Source: CAZUDO01 sp964618895 (GTDB lineage: Bacteria > Desulfobacterota > Binatia > DP-6). Taken from it: a stretch of DNA of 64,000 nt. Below, piece by piece: positions 18,308 to 26,623 of the stretch. Both the position numbers and the translations under genes were made by a program. Within the stretch, counting starts at the first letter, position 1. Each line of letters opens with the position of its first letter. The notes below the pieces were generated by a model. It was not told the origin of the DNA, ran no database searches, and worked only from the letters and a program-made list of their open reading frames with translations. Location: assembly GCA_964618895.1 (NCBI GenBank), contig CAZUDO010000025.1, forward strand, positions 5,364 through 69,363, given 5' to 3'.

Positions 18308-19291
18308 TCACCCGCGACCGGCGGCGGCGTAGATCGCTTCGATCACCCGCATGTTGGCGATAGCGTCGGTCGGATCGGTCGCGACGGGAACCCCCTGGCG
18401 GACGGCGTTGGCGAACACCCGCAGCTGGCAGTCGTAGGTGGGAGGCCCGCCCACCCGCTCGGTGCGGGTGCCGGCGGGGGTGGTCACCCGCAGGCGGTGG
18501 AAGAACTGCGGCGCATACGGGTTCAGCACGTGCAGCCGCCCGCGTGTCCCCTGGACCTGACAGGTCGCGCGCAGGAGCCAGCGCGAGAACAACGAGGTGG
18601 TGAGACGGGCCGTCCGCCCGTCGCGAAAGCGCAGCTCTGCGGCCATGGTGCGGTCGACGCCGCCCCGCGTCCACCGCGCCCGCGCCGCCACCACCTCGGG
18701 CTCGGCGGCGGCCAGGTGGCGCAGCAGATGGACCGTGTAGCAGCCGGCGTCCATGAGCGCCCCGCCCGCCAGCGCCGCCGAGTAGCGGATGTCGCTCCGC
18801 GACAGGATCGGGATGCAGAAGTGCGCCTCCAGGTGGCGGACCTCGCCCAGCTCGCCGGCGCCGATGATGGTCCGCAGGCGCGCAAACAGCGGGTGGTAGC
18901 GATAATGAAAGGCCTCCATGAGCACGCGCCCGGCCCGCTTGGCCGCCTCGGCCATCGCCTGTGCCTCGGCCACCGTGGCGGCGAACGGCTTCTCGCACAG
19001 CACATGCTTGCCCGCCGCCAGGGCGCGGATGGTCCACGGCGCGTGCAGGGCGTTCGGCAACGGATTGTAGACGGCCTCGATCTCGGGATCCGCCAGCAGC
19101 GCCTCGTAGGTCGGATGGACGCGGGGGATGGCGTGCTTGGCGGCGAACTGCCGCGCCCGCTCGGGATCGCGCGCCGCCACCGCCACCACGCGCGCCTCGG
19201 GCACGCGCCGCGCCGGGGCGATGACCGCCATGGGCGCGATGCGTGCCGCGCCGAGGATGCCGATGCGGAGCGGAGCGACGGGCGCACTCAT
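18308..19291 (-). CDS. Gfo/Idh/MocA family oxidoreductase
   Basis: A 327-aa NAD(P)-dependent oxidoreductase. The Rossmann motif is LRIGILGAARIAPMAV at the N-terminus and the catalytic EKP is in GKHVLCEKPFAATVAEA. The second-domain signature AGGALMDAGCYTVHLLRHL is typical of glucose-fructose-oxidoreductase relatives and dihydrodiol dehydrogenases. Substrates are usually sugars, inositols or trans-dihydrodiols; the exact one is unknown. Its ATG overlaps the stop of the upstream relic of a DUF6282 hydrolase (ATGA), so the two were once co-translated. Confidence 0.88.
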   Translation of the reverse strand: MSAPVAPLRIGILGAARIAPMAVIAPARRVPEARVVAVAARDPERARQFAAKHAIPRVHPTYEALLADPEIEAVYNPLPNALHAPWTIRALAAGKHVLCEKPFAATVAEAQAMAEAAKRAGRVLMEAFHYRYHPLFARLRTIIGAGELGEVRHLEAHFCIPILSRSDIRYSAALAGGALMDAGCYTVHLLRHLAAAEPEVVAARARWTRGGVDRTMAAELRFRDGRTARLTTSLFSRWLLRATCQVQGTRGRLHVLNPYAPQFFHRLRVTTPAGTRTERVGGPPTYDCQLRVFANAVRQGVPVATDPTDAIANMRVIEAIYAAAGRG

Positions 19292-19664
19292 GCGAGTCCG
19301 AGCAGGCGGGCCGGGTTCCGCCGCGCCATCAGGTCGATCGCCGCCGCCGGCACATCCGCGCCGAGCATCTCCTCGATGAAGAGCCGCATCCCGGCGGCCG
19401 GATGGGGGCTCGCCGCCCGCCCGAAGTCGGTCGACATGATCGCACGCGCCGGTCCGACCGTCATCATGGCACCGTCTTCTGCATCAGCATCGCCACCGGG
19501 CCGGTCGGATAGGCGTGGCTCTTCAGCACCAGGGCGCCCATGCCGAGGGCCTCGGCCTCGGCCACCGCCTCGGCGGCGTCGACGCTGCGCGCCCGGTGCG
19601 GGTCGGGGCCGTGGTGACAGTGCATGTCGATGGCGCCGACGATCAGCTCCTGGGCTGCGGACAC
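19288..19664 (-). pseudogene. DUF6282-like metal hydrolase with internal deletion
   Basis: From GTG 19664 the frame reads AAQELIVGAIDMHCHHGPDP then ALGMGALVLKSHAYPTGPVA, the N-terminus of DUF6282 family amidohydrolase-like proteins (HxH metal ligands). It stops at 19464. In the next frame, bases from about 19463 read IMSTDFGRAASPHPAAG and NPARLLGLA and stop at 19288, which fits the C-terminus of the same family. About 170-200 central residues are missing. The junction also shifts the frame, so no full product can form. The stop overlaps the Gfo/Idh start. A hairpin element lies about 80 nt upstream of its 5' end. Confidence 0.6.
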
Positions 19665-19740
19665 TGCGCCGGGGTAGCGGCGGGTCGCGGTAGTGTCAAG
19701 GCGGTGCCTTCGAGCGGGCACCGGGATCGTGGGGGCGGTC

Positions 19741-19853
19741 CGCGGGCGCGGGGGTGTCCTCTCCGTTTCGATCGGCGCCGATCGCGGCAAGCTGCTTCAA
19801 GCGCATGGCGCATCGGCACCCCAAGGCACTCCGAGGACACCCCCGCGCCCGCG
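19741..19853. repeat. Hairpin element 2 (21-bp arms, 71-nt core)
   Basis: Perfect 21-bp inverted repeats lie at 19741-19761 and 19833-19853, separated by 71 nt. The arm starts CGCGGGCGCGGGGG and its inner end is TGTCCTC. The core starts TCCGTTTCGATCGGCG and ends AAGGCACTCC. It is in the same orientation as elements 1 and 3. Confidence 0.85.
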
Positions 19854-19962
19854 ACTCGCCGCGCACCGCCAGTGCACGCGCACGCCACCACACCGCGCCC
19901 ACCGTGCCGCCGTGCGCCGCGCCGCGTGTAGGCGGCGCGCGACCGGCGGTCGCGTCGTCGAG

Positions 19963-20075
19963 CGCGGCGGCGGGGGCGACGTCGGAGTGCCTTGAGGCCA
20001 CGACGTGCCGCGCGTACGGGGCGGCCCGCTCCACTCGTCGCCGATCGAAACGGAGACGTCGCCCCCGCCGCCGCG
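19963..20075. repeat. Hairpin element 4 (21-bp arms, 71-nt core)
   Basis: Perfect inverted repeats lie at 19963-19983 and 20055-20075 (one more base pair extends them) around 71 nt. The arm starts CGCGGCGGCGGGGG and its inner end is CGACGTC. The core, read on the reverse strand, starts TCCGTTTCGATCGGCG and ends AAGGCACTCC, so this copy is opposite to elements 2 and 3. Confidence 0.85.
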
Positions 20076-20201
20076 CGGCCCGCCGCGAGCGAGCCTCCGC
20101 CCGCGACCGCCCCCCGCCGCGCGCCGATGTCGTCGCGAATCGCGCGCACGCGGTCGGGCGGCTGGCCCTTTCGAGCGGGCACCGGGGTCGTGGGGGCGGT
20201 C

Positions 20202-20314
20202 CGCGGGCGCGGGGGTGTCCTCTCCGTTTCGATCGGCGCCGATCGCGGCAAGCTGCTTCGGGCGCATGGCGCATCGGCGCCTCAAGGCACTCCGAGGACA
20301 CCCCCGCGCCCGCG
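20202..20314. repeat. Hairpin element 3 (21-bp arms, 71-nt core)
   Basis: Duplicate of element 2, with arms at 20202-20222 and 20294-20314 and a 71-nt core that differs from element 2 by a few bases. Orientation is the same as element 2. Confidence 0.85.
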
Positions 20315-20425
20315 ACTCGCCGCGCACCGCCAGTGCACGCGCCCGCCACCACGTCACGCTCACCGTGCACCGCCGTGCGCCGCGCCGCGTGTAGGCGGCG
20401 CGCGGACGGCGGTCGCGTCGTCGAG

Positions 20426-20538
20426 CGCGGCGGCGGGGGCGACGTCGGAGTGCCTTGAGGCGACGACGTGCCGCGCGCACGGAGCGGCCCGCTCCACTCG
20501 TCGCCGATCGAAACGGAGACGTCGCCCCCGCCGCCGCG
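20426..20538. repeat. Hairpin element 5 (21-bp arms, 71-nt core)
   Basis: Duplicate of element 4, with arms at 20426-20446 and 20518-20538 around 71 nt, in reverse orientation. It ends about 90 nt before the twin-methyltransferase start. Confidence 0.85.
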
Positions 20539-20628
20539 CGGCCCGCCGCGAGCGAGCCTACCCCCGCGACCGCCCCCCGGCCGCACGAGTTGACAATCCC
20601 GGAGCCCTGCGAGAAAGACCCACCCGCC

Positions 20629-22320
20629 ATGTCGGGCGGCGACTTGAACATCCAGGGCGAGTGGAACGCGTATCCCCTGCGCGCAGAGTGGCCCATGACG
20701 CCCGACAACATCTTCGTCTTCCTGCGTCTGGCGGACGCGCCGGTCGATGCGACCGCCGCCGGCGCGCACGGGAAGCTGCTCGAAGTGGCAGCGGCGGAAG
20801 CCGTGCATGCCTGCCGCTTGAACAAGCTCGGGCTCGAGGCCTACGTGGTCGAGCCGTCGCCGGTGATGCTCGAGGGCGCCCGCCGGCGCATGGCCGAGCA
20901 CGGTGCCAAAGTGACCCTCATCCGCGGCATCGCCGAGACGCTTCCCTTCCCGGACCAGACGTTCGACCGCGTCCTGTGCGACTCGGCGCTCGACCACCTG
21001 GCCGACCCCGAGCGCGGCATCCGCGAGATGGCCCGCGTCGTCAAGCCGGACGGACGCGTCGTGCTCACGTTCGTCAACTACGGCGGCGCCACCGTGCGGG
21101 CGAGCCGGCTCCTCTACCGCATCGGCCGCGGGCTGCGCCTGGTGCCCGCCGAGACGCCGCAGCAGAAGCTCTTCTGGGACTCGCCGGTTCCCTACGAGCA
21201 CAACTTCGAATGCACGATGGCGAATATTCGCGAGATGTGCCGTCCGTATCTCGAGCTCGGCTCGGCCTACGGCATCTCCCTCGGCTGGATGTTCCCCGGG
21301 TGGGGCCCGCTTCTCGAACGCTATCCCTGGTTCCAGCGCTGGGTGCCACGGTTCGACACGCTGGTGCACGACCACCCGTCGCAGGCGGACTTCGTCGTGT
21401 CGGTGTGGCAGCCCCGCCCGCTCGCCAGCTGGCCCACGGACCAGTACCGCGTGCGCCCGAGCAATCCCGTCTATCAGCGCCAGCTGCCGATGGAGAAGGC
21501 CTACTGGACGCGGGCCAATTTCGACCGCTTCTTCGCCGGGACCAACGACGTGACCGCCACCGCCCGTAACCGCGCCTTCACGGGCGACCCCGAGTGCACC
21601 TGGCTGCAGGATCTGGTCGCCCGCGGGCTCTTCCACGACGTGGCCGTCCTCGGCTGCGACGACGAGGGCTACGAGGCGGCCTGGCTGCAGGCCGGCGGCA
21701 GCGCGCGGCTCGACGTGTACGACGTGAGCCCCGGCGTGCTCGCCAAGGTCCGCGCCCGCCTGGGCCCGCTCGCCGAGCGGGTGCGCTTCGTCGAGACGGA
21801 TCTCAATTTCGTCGAGCTGCCCGTGGCCGCCTACGACTGCATCTGGTCGAGCGGCGCGTTGCACTGCCTGACCAACCTCGAGCACATCTACGCGCAGGTC
21901 GACCGTGCGCTGCGTCCCGGCGGGCTGTTCGCCTTCCACGCCTATGTCGGCGAGCGGCGCCTGCAGTACGCCCCCGCTCGTCTGGCCAAGGTGAACGCGC
22001 TCCTGGCCACCATCCCGGCGCGCTTCCGCCACACCGACGAGATCACTCCGCCGGATCCCGGCTGGAACCTGAGCCCGTTCCAGGCCGTCCGCCCGCAGGA
22101 TATCGTCCCGCTCGCGCGCGCCCGCTTCGACGTGGTGCACGAGGCGCAGACCGCACGCTACTTCCCGCTCCCCATCATGGTCGACCTGCCGGCCATCGCC
22201 CGCGAGGACCCGGGGCTGTTCGCGCGCCTGCTGCAGGCGGAAGACGCGGCCCGCACCGATCCCGTGATGCAGCCGTGTAGCGCCTACGTCGTCCTCCAGA
22301 AGCGCGGCGCATCCCGATGA
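20629..22320 (+). CDS. Twin SAM-methyltransferase-like domain protein
   Basis: A 563-aa protein with two class I methyltransferase-like domains. The first (about residues 45-230) shows VVEPSPVMLEGARRRMAEHG, GIAETLPFPDQTFDRVLCDS and MARVVKPDGRVVLTFV. The second (about residues 335-555) shows YDVSPGVLAKVRARLGPL, FVELPVAAYDCIWSSGALH and VDRALRPGGLFAFHAYVG. In both, the glycine-rich SAM motif I is altered (LLEVAAAEA; VAVLGCDDEG), so catalysis by either is uncertain. ATG at 20629 was chosen as the first ATG after the repeat cluster. A TTGACA at 20589 is present without a clear -10. The stop overlaps a small zinc-ribbon gene (ATGA). The substrate is unknown. Confidence 0.78.
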   Translation: MSGGDLNIQGEWNAYPLRAEWPMTPDNIFVFLRLADAPVDATAAGAHGKLLEVAAAEAVHACRLNKLGLEAYVVEPSPVMLEGARRRMAEHGAKVTLIRGIAETLPFPDQTFDRVLCDSALDHLADPERGIREMARVVKPDGRVVLTFVNYGGATVRASRLLYRIGRGLRLVPAETPQQKLFWDSPVPYEHNFECTMANIREMCRPYLELGSAYGISLGWMFPGWGPLLERYPWFQRWVPRFDTLVHDHPSQADFVVSVWQPRPLASWPTDQYRVRPSNPVYQRQLPMEKAYWTRANFDRFFAGTNDVTATARNRAFTGDPECTWLQDLVARGLFHDVAVLGCDDEGYEAAWLQAGGSARLDVYDVSPGVLAKVRARLGPLAERVRFVETDLNFVELPVAAYDCIWSSGALHCLTNLEHIYAQVDRALRPGGLFAFHAYVGERRLQYAPARLAKVNALLATIPARFRHTDEITPPDPGWNLSPFQAVRPQDIVPLARARFDVVHEAQTARYFPLPIMVDLPAIAREDPGLFARLLQAEDAARTDPVMQPCSAYVVLQKRGASR

Positions 22321-22484
22321 CGCCGCCACGCGACCCGCGACCGCCCGCTGCCGCCGCCGCCCCGGATCCCGAGATCTACCTCTGGACGTGTCCCAACTGC
22401 GGCGCGCGCCTGCAGCCCCGGCAATGCAAGACCCGCTGCACGCGGTGCGGCTTCTTCACCGACTGCTCCGACACCGGCGTGTAG
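22317..22484 (+). CDS. Small zinc-ribbon protein
   Basis: A 55-aa protein overlapping the preceding stop (ATGA). After a proline/alanine-rich lead it reads YLWTCPNCGARLQPRQCKTR then CTRCGFFTDCSD, giving Cys-x2-Cys and further Cys pairs suited to one zinc ion. Similar tiny zinc ribbons are seen beside methyltransferases and lipid genes in related bacteria (recalled, not searched). It is below the size that most gene callers keep. The coupling suggests it acts with the twin-methyltransferase protein. Confidence 0.7.
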   Translation: MTPPRDPRPPAAAAAPDPEIYLWTCPNCGARLQPRQCKTRCTRCGFFTDCSDTGV

Positions 22485-22599
22485 CGCGTTCGCCGTACGG
22501 TGCGCGTCCGCGTGCGCAGTCCGTGTGTCAGGTGCGCGTCGCGCCATGCGCCGTGCGTACGCATCCGCGTCGCCGGTGGCCCATGTGCCGACCTTTGCA

Positions 22600-22629
22600 T
22601 TGACATCGACGCGCACCGCCCGTGATACT
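22600..22629 (+). promoter_or_regulatory. Sigma-70-like promoter
   Basis: TTGACA (22600-22605) is followed after 18 nt by GATACT (22624-22629). It lies 67 nt upstream of the beta-propeller gene in the 211-bp gap after the zinc-ribbon gene, which otherwise shows no feature. Confidence 0.5.
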
Positions 22630-22695
22630 CGACACCAGCGTGCATCGCTTCCCCCGCCCGCACGCATTCAGACACGAAAGCGAGACTCTCGACCC

Positions 22696-24384
22696 ATGAG
22701 CCCACGGCCCTCCCGCGCTGCGCTCCTCGTTCCGGCCTTCCTCCTCGCGGCCGCGCTGCCCGCGTTCGCCGCCGGTGGACTCGCCTTCCGCCAGGTCGTG
22801 CGTGACGGCGCGGGCATCGACGGCTTGAAAGGCGTCCGCGGCCTGGCGCTCAGCGCGGACGGCACGTCGCTGTACGCCGCCGGCGACGAGGACGACGCGC
22901 TCGCCATCTTCGCGCGCGACGCCGCCAGCGGACGGTTGCGCTTCGTCGGACGCGAACGGAACGACATCGGCGGCGTGACCGGGCTCGACCGTGCGCGCGG
23001 CGTGGCGCTCAGCCCCGACGGGCTGCACGTCTACGTCAGCGGCAGCCGCGACGACGCCGTCGTCGTCTTCCGGCGGAACGCCAGCACCGGCGACCTCACC
23101 TTCGTCGAACGCGAGCGCGATGGACTCGCCGACGTGACCGGGCTCGACGGCCCCGAGGGGCTCGCGATGAGCCCCGACGGCACACACCTGTACGTAGCGG
23201 CGGTCGACGGCAGCGCCGTGGTCGTGTTCACGCGCGATCCCACCACCGGCGGCCTCCGCTTCGTCGAGACCCAGAAGGACAACGTCGGACCGGTGAACGG
23301 CCTCGCCGGCGCGCAGGCGGTCGCGATCAGCCCGGACGGTGCCAGCGTCTACGTCGCCGCGCCCGACGACAAGGCCGTGGTGGTCTTCCAGCGCACCCCC
23401 GCCACCGGCGCCCTCACCTTCGTCGAGCGCCAGCGCGACGGCGAGGCCGGGGTCGACGGCCTGGACGGTGCCCGCGGCCTGGCGGTCAGCCCCGACGGCG
23501 CGCACGTCTACGCCGCCGGGAAGCTCGACAAGGCCCTGGCGGCCTTCGCGCGCAATCCGGCCACCGGCGCGCTCACGTTCGTGGCGCGCTATCAGGACAC
23601 CGTCGACGGCATCGACGGCCTCGACGGCGTCGAGGCCGTGGCGCTCAGCCCGGACGGCCAGCTGGTCTACACTGCGTCGTCCGACGACAACGCGGTGGCG
23701 GTGTTCGAACGCAATCCGGTCACGGGCACGCTCACCTACTTCGGCCAGCAGCGCAATGGCGTCGGCAGCATCGACGGCCTCGAGGGCCCCCACGCCCTGG
23801 TGGTCGGCCCCGGCGGGGCCGAGGTGTACGTATCGGCCCAGGACACGGCCGCCCTGGTCGTGTTCGGCACGCAGTGCGGCGACGGCACGATCGGGCGCGA
23901 CGAGCAGTGCGACGACGGCAAGGGGCTCACCGGCGACGGCTGCTCCGCCGGCTGCCGCTTCGAGTGCGACACCGCGGTCGACTGTGAGGACGGCGACAGC
24001 TGCACCGAGGCGCGCTGCCGGGAGGGCGAGTGCGTGCGCCCGCGCTGCGGGTTCACCGGCGGCCTGTGCGAGCTCGACGAGGGCGTCCACAGCCTGCAGG
24101 GCCTCAGCGCGTGCTCGTCCCGGAAGCTCGGACGGGCCATCCGGGCGCGTTTCAAGCAGGCGCGACGCGAGATCCGCGCCGCCCGCCGCCAGCCGGACGC
24201 CAGCGCGCGCAAGCTGGCGTCGCGCGTCCGCACCGTGCTCGAGAAGGTCAGCGTCAAGGCGGAGAAGCTCGAGCGGGCACACGCCATCTCGGACGGCTGC
24301 TACACGTCCCTGACCGACGCCGTCGACGCGCTCGTCCGTACCGTCGGCCAGGTCGTCCAGCGCCGCGGGCTGTGCCCGTCCTGA
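22696..24384 (+). CDS. Secreted seven-repeat beta-propeller protein
   Basis: A 562-aa exported protein. A signal peptide (ALLVPAFLLAAALPAFAAGG) is followed by seven repeats of about 52 residues with the pattern GLDG..GLA.SPDG..VYVA and V.VF.R.P.TG.LTFVE, forming a lactonase-like beta-propeller (about residues 28-390). A single Cys-rich DUF4215-type unit follows (CGDGTIGRDEQCDDGK), then an EGF-like DCEDGDSCTEARC stretch and a basic helical C-terminal domain (about 120 residues, RFKQARREIRAARRQ). Lactonase catalytic residues are not evident, so it may bind rather than hydrolyse. The DUF4215 unit links it to the protein at 15673-18168. A hairpin follows the stop. Confidence 0.83.
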   Translation: MSPRPSRAALLVPAFLLAAALPAFAAGGLAFRQVVRDGAGIDGLKGVRGLALSADGTSLYAAGDEDDALAIFARDAASGRLRFVGRERNDIGGVTGLDRARGVALSPDGLHVYVSGSRDDAVVVFRRNASTGDLTFVERERDGLADVTGLDGPEGLAMSPDGTHLYVAAVDGSAVVVFTRDPTTGGLRFVETQKDNVGPVNGLAGAQAVAISPDGASVYVAAPDDKAVVVFQRTPATGALTFVERQRDGEAGVDGLDGARGLAVSPDGAHVYAAGKLDKALAAFARNPATGALTFVARYQDTVDGIDGLDGVEAVALSPDGQLVYTASSDDNAVAVFERNPVTGTLTYFGQQRNGVGSIDGLEGPHALVVGPGGAEVYVSAQDTAALVVFGTQCGDGTIGRDEQCDDGKGLTGDGCSAGCRFECDTAVDCEDGDSCTEARCREGECVRPRCGFTGGLCELDEGVHSLQGLSACSSRKLGRAIRARFKQARREIRAARRQPDASARKLASRVRTVLEKVSVKAEKLERAHAISDGCYTSLTDAVDALVRTVGQVVQRRGLCPS

Positions 24385-24389
24385 GCGTC

Positions 24390-24415
24390 CCGGGCCGCAG
24401 CAGACTGCGACCCGG
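24390..24415 (+). terminator. Hairpin after the propeller gene
   Basis: CCGGGCCGCAG and CTGCGACCCGG pair over 11 positions with one C-A mismatch around a CAGA loop, 5 nt after the stop at 24384. There is no T tract. Confidence 0.45.
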
Positions 24416-24477
24416 CGCGCCGCCCCGGTTGCCGCGCTCGTAGCCGCTTCCGACCCGGCCTCGCCCCGCGCCCGCGA

Positions 24478-24507
24478 TTGAGAACAGTCCGGGCACGCCG
24501 GTATTAT
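24478..24507 (+). promoter_or_regulatory. Sigma-70-like promoter
   Basis: TTGAGA (24478-24483) and TATTAT (24502-24507) are separated by 18 nt; each matches five of six consensus bases. They stand out in GC-rich surroundings and lie 45 nt before the ATG at 24552. Confidence 0.55.
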
Positions 24508-24551
24508 TCTTGACTGGTAGCAACTGGTCGGTGGTATGACGCCCTCCGCGC

Positions 24552-26516
24552 ATGCCCACCGACACCCATCGCCCGCCCGCCGGACCCGAGTCCGACCTGC
24601 ACACGGTCCCCCCGCCGTCCACCGAGCCGTCGGCCATTCTCCAGACCTGGGTGGACGCCTATCTCGAACGCATCGAGCGCCAGCAGGGCACGCGCGTCGC
24701 GCGCGAGATCGGCAAGCGGCTCGCCCTCTTCTTCGACTACGCCAAACGCAGCACGCACAGCGCCGCACGCCTGCCCTGGTGGGAGTTTTCGCTCGCGCTC
24801 GAATGGATCAACGAGCACACCAGCGGCTTCCGGTTGACCCTGGCCCGTGCCCGCGACCTGCTCGACACCCTGCACGCCTTCTACGACGCCCTGGTCGCCG
24901 ACGGCCGCATCCCCGACTCCCGGGACGTGGAGCAGGCGCGCGCGATCCTTTGTGGCGGCCGCACGCTCCGCCTCCTGCCCCGCCCGCCCCGCACCGGCGA
25001 CGAGAGCTGGACCGCACTGCATCCTCCCGACGGCCCGCTGGTCACCTTCTCCGTCAGCGACTTCTGGCTGAGCCGGCTCTGGGAGCACGTCGGCCGCTCG
25101 TGGGGGGCGCTCGAGGAGCGCCTGGCCCTCGTCCCGGGGGGCGCCCATCGCGTGGCCGCGGTGCACGACCTGCGCGCCCGGCTCGACCAGGCCCGCTGCG
25201 CCGGACCGCAGCATCTGCTCACCGGCGGCAGCACCCTGACCGACCTGGAGGACGCGCTGCGCTGGGCGAGCGAACCGGGCCGCCCGGCCAGCGCCACCCT
25301 GCCCCCCCCCGATCCCGCCGTGGCCGCCTTGTCGGCCACCGACCTGGTGGCGCGTCTCGCCACCGCCTTTCCGCGCATGCCCCGACTGGAGATGGAGGAG
25401 TGCCTGCGCCGCGGCGCCGAGATCGTGGCGGCCTGCGTCGCCCTCCTGCGCGGCGAAGGCGTGGCCGCGGGCTTGACCGACCCCGTCTGGGCAATCGTCG
25501 TCCTGGGGGAACTGCGCGATCCCCGTGCGATCGACGTGCTCACGACCTACCTCGCGACCGACGAGGACGGCGGCGCCGCCGTCGCCGCCGCCGAAGCGCT
25601 CGGCCGCATCGGCGCGCGCGCGCTCCCAGCCCTCGACGCCACCATCGCCACCGGCCCCGCCACGGCACGGCTGTACGCGTACGGGGCGCTCGGGATGATC
25701 CACACCGACGACGCCTACCAGCGGCTGGTGGCGGCGCTCGCGCGCGACACCGAGCTGGCTGACGTGATCGCCCGGGCCCTGGTCGAACACCGCCGGCGCG
25801 AGGCCATCGACCTGCTCCACCACGCCGGCGGCACCATCCCGACCCCGCGCTGGATGCAGGTACAGTTCGAAGCCGCCATCGTCGCCCTGCTGCATGGCAC
25901 CGCGTACAGCGATCCGCTCGACCGCGACTGGCGCGTCCGCTACCGGCGCCTCCCCGGGCTCGACTGGAGCTTCCCGCTCAGTTGGCTCGGCATCGCGGCC
26001 CTCACCCACCGGCACTACGCGGACGGCGCCGATGCCGGCGGCGCGGTCGCACCACGCCCGTTGCCCGAGATCGTGACCGACGTGCGCCTGCGCCCGGACG
26101 AACGCCCGTGCCTGCAGTGCGGCGGCCGGCGCTGGCAGCCGACGGGACTGCCGCTCTGCCGCCACACCGCGCGCGGCCTGCTGGCGCTGCAAATTGCCGC
26201 CCTCGAGCGCTGGACCGTCCATGGCCGGACCGACCCCTGGGCCGCGCTCGACGAATGCGATGCCGCCGACCTGCACCTGCAGCGACGCGCCGGCCAGCGC
26301 CAGCAGCCGCGCTGGGCCGAGCACGAACGCGACCTGATCGCGATCGGGCGGGCGACGCTCTACTGGCTCGTTCCGCTGCTTCGTCACGAGCCACAGCACT
26401 CGCTCACCACGATCACGCACTACCTGCGCGTCCTCTCCCAGGATGGTGCCATGCTGTACGGCGACGCGCAGGCTACAGCGAACTCACCTCGCATTCCGCG
26501 CCGAAAGTTTTCCTAA
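24552..26516 (+). CDS. HEAT-like protein of unknown function
   Basis: A 654-aa cytoplasmic-looking protein with no signal peptide. Residues about 28-135 form a helical bundle (WVDAYLERIERQQGTR; ALFFDYAKRSTHS) resembling the SAM-like core-binding domain of tyrosine recombinases, but no catalytic domain follows. The middle region (about 260-420) has HEAT/PBS-like repeats: VVLGELRDPRAIDVLTTYLA and AAEALGRIGARALPALDATI. Residues about 515-540 form a CxxC-type patch (PCLQCGGRRWQPTGLPLC). I do not recognise the whole protein. It is expressed from its own promoter, directly upstream of the EPS-locus regulator, and could be a scaffold or regulator. Function is not assigned. Confidence 0.7.
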   Translation: MPTDTHRPPAGPESDLHTVPPPSTEPSAILQTWVDAYLERIERQQGTRVAREIGKRLALFFDYAKRSTHSAARLPWWEFSLALEWINEHTSGFRLTLARARDLLDTLHAFYDALVADGRIPDSRDVEQARAILCGGRTLRLLPRPPRTGDESWTALHPPDGPLVTFSVSDFWLSRLWEHVGRSWGALEERLALVPGGAHRVAAVHDLRARLDQARCAGPQHLLTGGSTLTDLEDALRWASEPGRPASATLPPPDPAVAALSATDLVARLATAFPRMPRLEMEECLRRGAEIVAACVALLRGEGVAAGLTDPVWAIVVLGELRDPRAIDVLTTYLATDEDGGAAVAAAEALGRIGARALPALDATIATGPATARLYAYGALGMIHTDDAYQRLVAALARDTELADVIARALVEHRRREAIDLLHHAGGTIPTPRWMQVQFEAAIVALLHGTAYSDPLDRDWRVRYRRLPGLDWSFPLSWLGIAALTHRHYADGADAGGAVAPRPLPEIVTDVRLRPDERPCLQCGGRRWQPTGLPLCRHTARGLLALQIAALERWTVHGRTDPWAALDECDAADLHLQRRAGQRQQPRWAEHERDLIAIGRATLYWLVPLLRHEPQHSLTTITHYLRVLSQDGAMLYGDAQATANSPRIPRRKFS

Positions 26517-26623
26517 TTTCCGCGCGCCCTCGCGGTCGGTTTTCGTTGACGCCATCGGGTGCCGACCCGTACACACGCCTCCTCGTTCCGCGCTCTCCCA
26601 CCCACCCTACCCCGCGAGGCACT

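Larger units (their letters stand above)
19710..20583. repeat. Tandem duplication carrying four hairpin elements
   Basis: Two copies of a roughly 410-bp segment lie at about 19710-20120 and 20171-20583, offset 461-463 bp, with about 50 bp between them. Each copy starts TCGAGCGGGCACCGGG and carries two hairpin elements in opposite orientation. No convincing gene is present: open frames here differ between the two copies and simply translate the hairpin arms. The whole stretch lies between the broken hydrolase and the twin-methyltransferase gene. Confidence 0.85.

Noticed and set aside
19710..20583. CRISPR-like repeats
   Set aside because: The repeats are inverted hairpins with 71-nt cores and a 461-bp duplication, not short direct repeats with uniform spacers, and no cas genes are present.
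19696..22329. An 877-codon reverse frame across the methyltransferase gene and repeats
   Set aside because: Low-complexity antisense of the twin-methyltransferase gene running into hairpin elements.
22561..22600. Sigma-54 promoter (TGGCCCATGTGCC...TTGCA)
   Set aside because: The spacing between the GG and GC elements is wrong; a sigma-70-like pair lies just downstream.
24552..26516. Tyrosine recombinase/integrase
   Set aside because: Only the N-terminal bundle resembles a core-binding domain; there is no R-H-R-Y catalytic domain.
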